This document shows positions 11,302 through 22,387 of a stretch of 64,000 bases of DNA, piece after piece (within the stretch, counting starts at the first letter, position 1; every line of letters begins with the position of its first letter). Both the position numbers and the translations under genes were made by a program. Under the pieces are notes generated by a model. That model had not been told where the DNA came from. It ran no database searches and saw nothing but the letters and a program-made list of their open reading frames with translations. The DNA is from Marsupella aquatica (Eukaryota > Marchantiophyta), in assembly GCA_973895155.1 (NCBI GenBank), contig OZ316892.1, positions 25,854,001 to 25,918,000 of the forward strand, read 5' to 3'.

Positions 11302-11575
11302 ATTAAAGAAGATAAGAGTCACCCCAATTTGCGGCATTAAGTACAATTCTACTGATGTAGCCTGATCCAGATAAGTTTTATACTTTTTTCTTCAGCTTCT
11401 ATGACACAGAATTGATGGGATAGTTACTCAGGAAACACATTAAATAAGATCAGAGTCACCACAATTTGCCCACATTAATTACAATTCTAATGATGTGGCC
11501 TCTGCTCTAGACAAGTTTTCATACCTTTTTCTTCCGCTTCTATAATATGGAAGTGATGGAATAGTTACCCGAGCT
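11302..11575. repeat. Imperfect tandem duplication, period 137 bp
   Basis: The 'attaaa.aagat.agagtcacc' start recurs at 11302 and 11439, and 'ttaattacaattctaatgat' of the second copy matches 'ttaagtacaattctactgat' of the first. Both copies continue through 'cttcttccgcttctat' type sequence to 'gatagttac'. Similarity is about 85% by eye. Confidence 0.8.
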
Positions 11576-11895
11576 GCTCACGTTTTTCCACGTGGATGTG
11601 CTGTAAGCAAACAGAGTGCTCTCTTCCCTTTGCTGTACGCAGCTCAGCATGACATAAATTTGACACGGAACTAAAGTCACTGGTGCCTATGGATTTTTGG
11701 AGTCCTTTGCTATATCCAGAATGTCATGCCCAGAAAGTCACTCTCTTGAACTTTTTTTCCTCCTGAGTGTATGTATGCACCGAAAGGATTGTCTGGCCTG
11801 GGTTCTAAATTAAAAGCTGTTCCTAGATTGCTCCGAAAAGTATCCCTATTGCCCCAGTTTCCCTATTACCACAGTCAGTTTTTTTTTCACTTTCT

Positions 11896-12017
11896 GGTCA
11901 CAGAATTAGCTCAGTAACCCTGTGACAGAATAATTATCCTAAGGTGTTGGCTATTTGGTCACAGAATTAGCTTAGTAACCCTGTGACAGAATAATTATCC
12001 TAAGGTGTTGGCTATTT
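11896..12017. repeat. Tandem duplication, period 61 bp, each unit with an inverted repeat
   Basis: Units 11896-11956 and 11957-12017 differ at one base or so (agctcag against agcttag). Each contains 'gtcacag' and, 16 bases later, its inverse 'ctgtgac', so each copy could form a short hairpin. 'gaataattatcct' occurs a third time at about 12051. Confidence 0.92.
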
Positions 12018-13562
12018 GAATTCATTTGGTTCTTTGGAGACAAAAAAAAAGAATAATTATCCTAGTCCTCATGGGTGCAGCCCATTTCCATCTCGAGGGT
12101 AATCTATAAGGATTTTTAAATTTGCGAGGATGGCTAGAGGTAGCTATGGAGAAGATGCTAAGAATATTACTTATCTCAATTTCCTATCTTCATCCCTGAC
12201 CCTCAGATCTCAGTATATCCAAGGAGAGCCGTCAAAAGTGGCTAATGATTCTAAACGAAGGTGTGATTTGGCGAGTTTTGGCGACTAAAAAGACCCTGTC
12301 GACCATCTCCACACTTTTGTAGAGGATGTCAGTTTCAATTAATCATTGCTGACGACTCCGCTGATCGAAATCATTGCTCTCATCTCTTCCGTAGATCATT
12401 TTTGGAGCCCAGTTTTTTAAGACCGGTTTTTCAGGCCCGGTTTTGCGGTATGAGTGTCATCTCGCGACGGCTCCGCTTGTCGCTCTGTGGGAGGCTGATG
12501 AGCGGTGCTGGCGGATTGCTCTGTCATTTAGAGAGTGGGTGAGTCAGCCTCCTGACTCTTGATGTTCTCCCCAGGCTTCATGTACAAAAATTGCATCATT
12601 CTCGTGCTACTTTGCAGAAATCCTTCAATACTGTTGTTGTTTATCTGATCACCGTGTTACATTTTCGCTCGTCTCCCTCTCTTTCTTTCTCTCTTTCTTT
12701 CGCGGAATTACATCTCGCTTTTGGGAAGCCTTTCCAGTGGCGAATTGCCCAAGTCATTCGGTAAGTCATTGTGTTCCGTTTCAGTCGATTTATGCGGGCC
12801 CTGTAGTGGAGACAATGTTTCATGCCGGACATCCGCTCTACATCTATCGCTTTTTCTGCTTGCTTTGCCAGTCCACAATCACGGATTTGACAAAGCTGTC
12901 GATGATCGAAGATATTCGGAGATTTTCGCCTTGTGCCGGTCGTTGTCCTCATGCAGTTTCGTTATTTAGCTTAGCTACTCGCGAATGCAAGTGTTTTGAG
13001 ATGAGATGAAATGAGATTTAGATGCTTTCGCGTACATTGCGAAGATGCTATTTTCCTGTGTTCAATCGGGAAAAAACGCGAGTAGCCACGATCGGACACG
13101 TGACTAATGGCTATGCTGCTGAGTCATAGTCCACGACTGACGATGCGGAGCAGATAGGTTAGGAACGAACAATTTTATTTTAGATATAATGTCATGTAAT
13201 TCATTCACTCCCCTTCTTTTTCGCCTGTTCGATTGTTCTAGTTCAAATTCTGAGGTGGAACTCGGAATTGTGAAGTCCCAATCCTTCTCGAACTGAGGTA
13301 GTAGTCGGATTTGTTTCGATTCGCCCCGGTGTAGTCGGTTTGAACTTTTCAGCGAAGGAAAGCATGAGGCGAAATTGCAAGTTGATAGTCGATAATTTGC
13401 TCGTAGCTTTAACATGCATGCCTTTCCAACGCTCCTAAAGCAAGGAACTCCTGGTCATTTTCTGTTCGATCGTTCTTTGGAGTGCCGTTACATCAGTTAT
13501 ATTCATCAAATGTACGCACGATATTGCTCCTCTGCAGGAATTTGAACACAACAGCTAGGACC

Positions 13563-16500
13563 ATGGTGCGAGTCCAGGATCTAAGCGCACGATTGAAACT
13601 AGCTCACGAGCACGGGGCACACAGAGACAATAGTACTCTGTCGCCTGCCGAGGAAAAGGCAGTAACTGGAGCTGACGCGCCCGAGGCGGCAGGAGCGAAA
13701 GAAGCCAGCAACAATGAATCTTCTACTGATGAGAAAGAGAAGTATGAAAGTTTTTATTGCCTTCGGTACTTTCTTCCACAACATTGCTTTGTTGTCGTCG
13801 AAAATGTGAGGCTGGGTTTGTATTAGTAATTCGCCGTCTTACAAATCTGAGTCGCCTTAGGAAGCTAGTCTAAGACTAAATTGAACGACGAGTACAGTGC
13901 GATTTAAATTGTACTCGTTTCCCATCAGATCTCGATTGCATTTCAAACTACTTAGTTGTGTTTTCTTTGACGCACAAGTTATATCAGCTACAGTTTAAGA
14001 CGGATGTCGACGATTCAACCTTCGGTTTTTTCAACATGGTAGGATACCTGAGAGCAAATCTTGCGTACTCACTTTAATTTAGTCCCACATGTTCCGACAG
14101 ATATGACGGGCATAGCATGCTGGCTCCTTTCACGTCAGGGTTGCAACAAAGTTCTTCAGAACCGCTAGTGCTGCACAAATCTGAGGTAGACTGTCATCGA
14201 TTTTAAAGTTGCTTAACGATTCCACTGCTTGAACGTTGCCTGGTATCCACTCTGTTAGCTGCCGGGAACAGAATAGCTGGGGGTATCGTTGTTTGGAATG
14301 ATATACGGTGTGTGCTCTTGAGAATCACTCATATCTGGCGGTAGGCAGGGTAACGCATTGCAATATGGAATATGACAACATTGAGTTTCTCTTTCAGGGA
14401 GTATACGTATATGATAATAAGGGCAAGAAGTATTTGGATAGCCTTGCAGGCCTCTGGTGCACTGCTCTGGGTATGCCTTCCTTCACAATCTTCTCCTTTC
14501 ATGAGTGGAGATAATTCAACAAATTTACAAGTGTTGAAAAGTACTTGTGTCGGTCTAGAGCTTAAATTCATGAGATGTGTGCGCATGGAAGTCTAGAGGA
14601 AACTCTCATGTATGACTTCACTAGTAGAAACTTTGTCCTATTGGTTTTCTATGTGAGCCTCTTCATTTTACAGAATGCAAATTAATATTGCGTCATTTTC
14701 AAATTTGCAGGAGGTAATGAGTCTCGCCTTATAGATGCCTCTAAAAAGCAGATGAACTTACTCCCGTTCTACCATTCATTCTGGAATCGCACAACTGAGC
14801 CTTCCCTGGTACATACACTCCACGTGCCTTCATCTGCTTAGGAGATCACCATCAAGCATTTCTGAATTGGGAGGCAACGGTAGTGTCACATGTTTAAGCC
14901 ACATCAAAAGTACTGTTACATCAGTATCCATGCTGAGAAATTTAAACATTCAAAATCCTCTTGGCAATCCATTTTTGTCAAACAGATTTACAAAAGTGGA
15001 ACTCCGTGTTAGTGGATAAGTTGTTTTCAAAGATTGAATTGGTCGCAATCTCTTTAGGACAGTGCTTATATCTTTAAACCTGTATCAAATTGTTCCAGGA
15101 ATTGGCCAAAGTGTTGGTGGATATGTTTAAGCCAACCAAAATGGCCAAAGTATTTTTCACCAACAGTGGATCGGAGGCGAACGACTCGCAGGTAAGGGCT
15201 ACTGTACTCGAATTCCTTTGAATACTCTGGAAACATTACTTCACGGTGGTATTGGCAGCAACGAGGATTGTGGAAGGCAAACTAGTGGTGTTTAGTCTGC
15301 GTTTGGGTGTGATTTGAGACATCATTTTTTCTTACTGGGTTGAGTGAATGTCTATTCTGAGTTCGTCACCGTCAACCCACGAAGAGGAACCTACTTTCCA
15401 GGGGCTTCCGAATTATCGATGTACAATGTGAATCAAATACGGCGAGAAGATGTTACTGTGAACTCCATGTTACCATACACATGTGCAATATATGTTACCA
15501 TATCTAAGAAGCTTTTTTGTTGTTAGATGTGAAATGCAGGATGCTGATCCTGTCGTCTTTTGACTTTCATGTATCTGACAGGTGAAGTTGGTGTGGTACT
15601 ACAACAATGCTCGGGGAAAACCTGAGAAGAAGAAATTTATCGCAAGAACCAAGGCGTAAGTGCCACCATTCCGAGCCTCAAGATTTTTCGTGGAAGTCGT
15701 TCTCGTGCAAAAGAATATGTGATCAAGAGTTACTCCTGTGCTTGTTTAGCTCCCGTTCCTTCTCGTACAGTCTTCAAGATTTTGGCTAGTCGCCTGACTG
15801 AAAGAATTTTATCAAATGGGATTGTCCTGACATACCAATAGAGAGAAATTGTTGAGAATTATCTCAGCCTGGTTAAGATATCTTGTAGGCAATGCTTTTC
15901 TTGTGTTTGACATCGTCACAAATAAACTTTGTTCGCTTCAAATTTTCAGATATTAGTCCAGTTTTCACAATTTCCTGGCCAACCATGGATATTTAGACAG
16001 TGAAAGCTAACGACAGTAGGATGCTTGGTTATAATACTCTTGGAATTTCGTACTTCTCCCTTGGAAACATATAGGAACGAACTTTTCAGTCTAGGCAATG
16101 TAATCGTGTTAGAGACTGTATAAACGTTTTGTATTATATTGCCAGACTGAACTGAATAGTTGCACTTTTGGGGTTGTTGATGTACTTCATGTGCAGTTAT
16201 CATGGATCAACAATAGTTGCTGCAAGTCTTTCAGGGTACGTTTTCTGATATGTCAGTTCCTCCTGTGCTCACAGAGTTGTCATCTTGACTGCTTTGTTGT
16301 CGTCCATGTTATTTACTCTCAAATCATGTAGAAAAGTATGGAGGTCATGCGTGGCTCTGATCTTAAGATGCATTTTTCAAAATGCGCAAAATTTTGCACG
16401 AGACATGTAGTTGTGCCCAATATAACCACAATGCACCGTAACCATGCACCGTTTTTTTTGTGTCAATGCAGGTTGACGTCTCTTCAGTATGGTTTTGATC

Positions 16501-19417
16501 TACCAACCATATTTCCCTTTATCCTGCACACTGATTGTCCTCACTACTGGCGCTATCATCTACCAGGTAAATTCACTAACCCACAATGCTGAGTTAGCCC
16601 TTGATTGATTCAATCGAAGGGTACATACAAATTCATATTCCCATTGATTTGCAATTTTCTCTGAATTTATACACCTAAGATTCGTGCATAGAGGAAAAAG
16701 TGTTTGTAGATGACTTGAAATTGAGCTCTACATTCATCGATACCCTAGCTAAGATGGCTAACCATTTTTCAATGTTAATGGCCCTTTCTCAGGTGAAAGC
16801 GAAGAACAGTTTGCCACACGCCTCGCAGAAAACCTTGAGAAGCTCATCATCAAGGAGGGACCAGAGACGGTCAGTACTTATGCAAGTTCTTAGGTGTTTA
16901 GTGGTGACGAGATGGTTTCAGCAAAGCGCATTTGGGAATGGCAAGTTAAAGATCGCGTCGTTGCATGAATTGGATGGTTTTGGCAGTCGTGGATAAATGG
17001 GCATTCTTTCTAATCCTGTAAACCTTAATATTTTACAGATTGCGGCCTTCATCGCAGAGCCCGTCATGGGGGCAGGTGGTGTTATGCCACCCCCCGCAAC
17101 ATACTTTGATAAGGTAACTTCATAGAACTTTAATTGTTTTTGACTGAATTCTCATCATTGATTTTACTCTATGAACATCATGTTGACTCTGCTGGTTGAC
17201 AGGTGCAACCAATCCTGAAAAAATATGACATCCTCTTCATAGCAGATGAGGTGAGACATTTTGAAGTTAAAATATAGTCAAGACAGTCCATGCGCAATCA
17301 TTTTCATATGTCTAAGTCTCCTTCATGCCTTCTGTATATAGATTACGAAGATGCAGCTATGCGAATGCTGTTTCATATTGTGCTCAAGAAATGACGTCTT
17401 TGTCGTCAATGTATTCAGTCACTATTGATCATACAATCATGTTTTAAATGTTTTTGTTTTAATCATTTGTAGGTGGTATGTGGATTCGGAAGACTGGGGA
17501 CATGGTTTGGATCTGATAAGTACAATATCAAGCCAGACTTGGTCAGTATTGCCAAGGTATGGTGTCCGAAGCCCTTGTGAGAACTGAAGACTAATAGCGT
17601 AGGCTGATCTCTCCGAGGACTGTGGTGGTTTCAGGCTTAGTTCCCATGACTTTGGGCTTTTCAACGAAGGAAATCGGCTGTCACCCTTTCCGTGACTTGA
17701 AGCATTCTTATGAGTAGACTGATCCATAATCTGCTATGTGAACAGGCGTTATCTTCAGCTTATGCGCCCATTGGAGCAGTATTGATGAGTGAAAAGATTT
17801 GGACAGAGATATCCACTTATAGTGACACATTTGGTACTTGGACTTCCTTTCCTTCATTACACATGGGTTTTTTCCATGAACATCATACTGGTTGTAAATA
17901 ACAAACAATGCCTACGCTTCAGCCAAGTTTCTGAGGCCTGATGTTCCATCATCATATTCTTGTACGTGTTTTCCGCTGCACAGGGCAATTTGGGCATGGA
18001 TTTACGTACTCCGGACATCCAGTATCATGTGCAGTTGCCTTGGAGGCAATAAAAATCTACAAGTAGGTCAAACTTGTACAGATCCTGAATAAACTTTCCT
18101 GAAGATGAACTGCGTATCATCGACAGCGAGTCCTCTTTTCGTATTCTTCCAGCATTCTTGTCTACTTCAGAGCTACTTTTTTGTAATGTTAGCAACAATT
18201 TTAACCTCGTCAAATCATGCGACTTGTCTGCAGAGAGAAAAATATTCCCGAACATGTGCAGCAAGTGGCACCCACTTTTCAAGACGGAATGAGAACTCTC
18301 CTCGACAGCCCCGTCATTGCTGAAGTACTAATCTGAACCATGGTTTTTCAGGAAACACATTTGCAAAGTTTTGATCAATCTCTGTTCATTTCATGACTTC
18401 ATTGGTATTTCTATTTACTGGAATTCGCTGTGGGATTGAATTTCCTTAGATTCGAGGAGTTGGCCTAATTATGGCGGTGGAGTTTGGCAATAAAGATCCA
18501 CAGAAGCCATTTCCAGCAGCATGGGGTACATTCAGAATCCTGCACAATCCTTTCGTGATGTACATTTTGGTCGATCTGTGGGTCGTTCGATGTGATACGT
18601 CTGACAGTAAGATAATCAGCTTGGTGGATGCTGACCCTATTACACCTAGCTTCAGAAACTGCAGCGTTAGCAGATCCTTTATCTCTCGACCGAGCCAGTC
18701 TTGATACTTCTGTTCTCTCTGCTAGTCTCTTCAGCTTTGCAACTCTGATCTGAAAAACTGATAGATGGTATCCTGAGTGACTACCATCATATCTAAACTT
18801 TTAGCACTCTGTTTTCTTGATGAGCCGTTGTTAAGTTTTGGTGATCAAATTAATGTTGCATGGATGAGGGGTTGGGAGAGTTGAGTGAAGGCAAATTCGG
18901 ACTTCCTTACCGTGAAGCAAGTTTTAAGACGTTTTAGATTTCCTTTCCGTGAATCAAGTTCTAAAACTTTTGTGTCTTTAGGTGTCGGTAAATATTTTGG
19001 GGCCGAGTGCGCCAAGCGAGGAATGCTGGTCCGTGTTTCTGGCGATATTATCATGCTATCTCCTCCTCTCATCATTACGGAAGAGGAGCTGAAAGAGGTA
19101 CGTTTTATCATTGGTGATCGTTCTTTCTGTGCATTGACCTGAATGTTGTAGCCGTCAGTCTTGTTTCACGTTGAGCATTTACCTTCAACATCTCCAAAGA
19201 GGCATGGGCATGTCCTTGCGCTGTAGCTTCGGAAATATTACCATCTTACTCTGGCAACGAAATGAGACGAAGAACGAGAAGTAAGCATATTCCCATCTTG
19301 TGTTACAATGATAGATTAATTTTTCTGTCTCCGTTGCAGCTTGTTTCCATTTTCTCGGAGGGTGTAGAAGCCACAGAGAAGCGGGTTGAAGAATTGATGG
19401 CCAACGAAACAAAGTGA
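13563..19417 (+). CDS. POP2: 4-aminobutyrate (GABA) transaminase, POP2-like
   Basis: Eighteen exons join in phase: 13563-13741, 14101-14185, 14398-14470, 14711-14808, 15099-15191, 15582-15655, 16197-16235, 16472-16566, 16793-16869, 17039-17113, 17203-17250, 17473-17556, 17746-17833, 17984-18062, 18234-18324, 18450-18525, 18982-19097 and 19340-19417, about 515 residues. This is a class III, PLP-dependent aminotransferase. Signatures are '[15 protein letters not shown]', '[15 protein letters not shown]', '[13 protein letters not shown]', '[14 protein letters not shown]', '[19 protein letters not shown]' with the PLP-contacting Asp, the PLP lysine in '[17 protein letters not shown]', and '[17 protein letters not shown]'. 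Plant enzymes convert GABA plus pyruvate or glyoxylate to succinic semialdehyde plus alanine or glycine in mitochondria. The ATG at 13563 has a strong context (accATGg), but the frame stays open upstream, so the targeting peptide may start in an unseen 5' exon. Confidence 0.95.
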
Positions 19418-21637
19418 GTGCATCAATGGTGTCTGTGAGATATAATTTTCGTGAACGTTCGTCACAAATCATAACGAGCTGCTTTTTTCCTATGACATTG
19501 GTTGTACCTGGAGTTCCTCAATCGGGAACCGCCAAGTAGCAACCATCTTAGGGATATTGAGTATTGGAGCAACATGTTCCCCCATTTCCAATCTCTGAAG
19601 TACCTTGAAATCTTTGACGATGTTTGATATGTGTAAAATTAGTACTCTAGGTGTGTATAACTTAGCACAGTTGTGGATAACTCAGATGTGACAATTTCGA
19701 AACCAATCAACACTGAGTATATTCTGCCTGCTAACAAATTCAGCACTTACTCCAAAATCAGACTGATAATTGGAACATCGGAATTTTTGCGATTTGTATG
19801 ATACCTACTGTCTTCCCCCTGAGCACGGCGCCAGAGGTTTTGTTCGAAATTTGTTAATCTTGATAAGAAAAAGTTGTTCTAACTTGAACAGAACTTCATT
19901 TTAACACAACACCTGGGCGCTGTTTTTAAAGATGATGATGTGCTTAAATGTGTTTATGTATTTGAATATTCAGGGTTGTGTTCTGCCTTTTTTTTTTAAT
20001 TTTGCATTGAGCACAAAAGGGAGTTCATGAATTATAATTAAAGTACAAACAGAAGCCCTTGGTAGCCTTCACTGCAATTTTGGAGCAATATTACCCACAC
20101 ATAATGAATTGAAAGTGGCACTCTACATCCATGTGCAAATGCACCAGAAAAAAAAGACCTTCTAAACCCTTATTCTATTGTCTTGATTTTGGACATTCAT
20201 CACAATGTGTAAATTTGAACAGTGCCATTATTTGAATACAATGTCAAGATCATTTGAACACAGCGCCATCATTTGAATACAATGTCAATATTCAAACAAA
20301 CATGATGCAAAGATCAAATAATAAAAATCCTGAAATAGTGATAGTGTTGAAACTAACACAACTCTCCGTGGCTGCAATATTCAAATACAAGGCATGGTCC
20401 AGGGTTTAGGCTCTAAAGTGAAGACTCATTCATTTAAAATGTTGTGTACACCTTCAGATAAGGCGTATTTGGGGCCCCAGTGTGGATCACAGGAAGTGAG
20501 CGGAATCCCTACCCCTGGCCCATATAGCTGGCCTGTATAGTTTAATCTATGTAACTAGATTATGAAACACAAGCTATCATATCTTATTCAAGAATATTAA
20601 AACAATGATTATAAAAAATAAAGTGAAAAAAACATATCATTAAAGTGAATAAATAACCCTACTCTCTAGGTGAAACACAAGTACAAGTCAGTGTACCTTG
20701 TTGTAGGTATAATATTTTGTGATTGAAAGTGAAGCAAACTAATTTTGTACCTTTCTAAATTTTGGAGGGGGCTATTGAGGTGAGGCTTCTTTGTTTAGGT
20801 GATACCTATTGACCTATAAACCATAATTATTGGAATTCTTTTAAATAATAGACATATAAACTATCGAGATCATTGGATTGTGTCCTAGTTGCCTGGTTGA
20901 GTTTGGAGAGTGTGAAAAATTATATAGTATCAAGAAATTCTCATGGAAATGGGGAGTGCTTACAGCATAAATACACAATAAAACTATAGGGATAACTCAA
21001 TTATTATACTAAAAAGATTTAAAGAAGTTTAAGCATGTCACTTAAAACTAAATACTTGAAAAATTACAGGGGTTTAAAAAATCCAAAAAATACAAAGTAA
21101 AAAGCATAGAAGAGAACAAATTGACATAAAAATATCTAAAAATAAGTCAAAGTAACCAAAGTGTGTCCCGCCCATATAGCAGCATCAAAAAAATCCCATT
21201 AACCCTAAGCAATCACCGGTAGATAAAGTTCGTGTACATAATAAGGTTTTTGCGCCATGGGCTTCGCTAGTCTGTTCATTCCACTCGCGGAAATGAATAA
21301 CTTCGTTGGTCTCTTGTTTCTACTCGTGGACAGAAATTTCTTTCTAGACCACGCATTCGTGAAGTTGAGTTTTACTTGCTAGAAGCTCGTTTAGTGCCGA
21401 CTACATTGTCGTGGAATCGGTAATCCCGGAGCGCTTTGTTCGACCACTTGGTGTTAGATCTCAGCAAACAGCTGCCTGCCTTCGGCGCGTGATTCGTATA
21501 CATGCCTCGATCTTAGTCCAGAATACTCAGACTGACATATTTGTACCGTGCCGCGTTGAGTCTTTTCGTGTTTTCCTCATTTCAATTCGAGTCAATCGGT
21601 TCAATACTGTATCCTAGAGGTCTTCTCGTTGATCAGA
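19418..21637. other. Intergenic, AT-rich; no gene recognised
   Basis: The presumed GABA-T 3' UTR is followed by AT-rich DNA with no convincing ORF. A short imperfect tandem repeat of about 40 bp lies at 20213-20291 ('atttgaacacagcgccat' / 'tttgaatacaatgtcaa'). From about 21200 composition becomes more balanced, probably the promoter of the next ORF. Confidence 0.4.
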
Positions 21638-22387
21638 ATGTCAGACGCTGGAGAAGCTCCCTCGGTTGGAGAACGCAAGCGCACGGATGCGATCGGTAAT
21701 GCTGTTGCGAGCTCAGGGCCAGAAGGACATCTCCGTGTCATTAATTCTCTTTCAACTCAAACTGTATGCAACATCCTCGAGCACGCTGCACAACAACACC
21801 CGGACGTTGCGGCTAGTATCGTCAACGAGGCGCCATAAGATCGTCGCAAGGCCAAAATTATTGACTTCGATTTTTATGCAAAATTAACCTGGAAAGCATT
21901 GAATGCAAACTGTGCTTCCTTGAGCGGCTCACAGCGATATGATATGTTTGTAGCAGCGGAGGTCCTGAGCTATGTAAACACGATTGCGATGGCGACTAAG
22001 AACCATGCCAGCTTTGGGACGAAGAAAAGTGCCGTCGAGACGCTGCGGAAAATCGGCAAGAGCATCTGTCTGAGCGCTGATACGCTGGGACGTGAAGTAA
22101 GACGTTGCTTCGAGTGCGAATACATTCTCGAGAAGACAATGCTGCGGATAGCAAAGAGCATGACGGAGGAGGAGCGCAACGCAATGATGACGAAAGAATT
22201 CGATGATAAACTTATCCAGTTGGAGAAACTAAGCATTGGCTATAGTCTCTTTGAGATATATGAGACATTGAAGGATGTTCGGCTGGCATTGCTTGGGGAG
22301 CAAGAAACTGCGGATGTTGAGCCAGAGGAGGATGAGAATGAGAATGAGCAACACGACTTGGATGACGTTGAGTGGGATCAATGGTGA
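21638..22387 (+). pseudogene. Conserved-looking intronless ORF split by one in-frame TAA
   Basis: A single frame of 250 codons, from ATG 21638 to TGA 22385-22387, is interrupted only by TAA at 21836-21838. Before the stop it reads 'LSTQTVCNILEHAAQQHPDV'; after it, a helical segment ('RYDMFVAAEVLSYVNTIAMA', 'AVETLRKIGKSICLSADTLG', 'EVRRCFECEYILEKTMLRI'), then an acidic Glu/Asp tail ending 'DDVEWDQW'. The N-terminal 'hPdvaasI...P' pattern recalls Cut8/STS1 proteins that tether nuclear proteasomes, but that assignment is weak and the later part does not obviously fit. It could be a recent pseudogene, an intron-retaining model or a sequencing difference. No poly(A) tract marks it as a retrocopy. 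Confidence 0.5.

Larger units (their letters stand above)
11263..13562. other. Intergenic region with two tandem duplications; GABA-T promoter side
   Basis: No gene is recognised. It contains an imperfect tandem duplication of about 137 bp (11302-11575) and an exact-looking 61-bp one (11896-12017), described separately. Open frames around 12640-13420 lack family features. The last few hundred bases probably hold the GABA-T promoter and 5' UTR. A good acceptor ('ctcctctgcag') ending near 13538 suggests a 5' intron. Confidence 0.4.
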
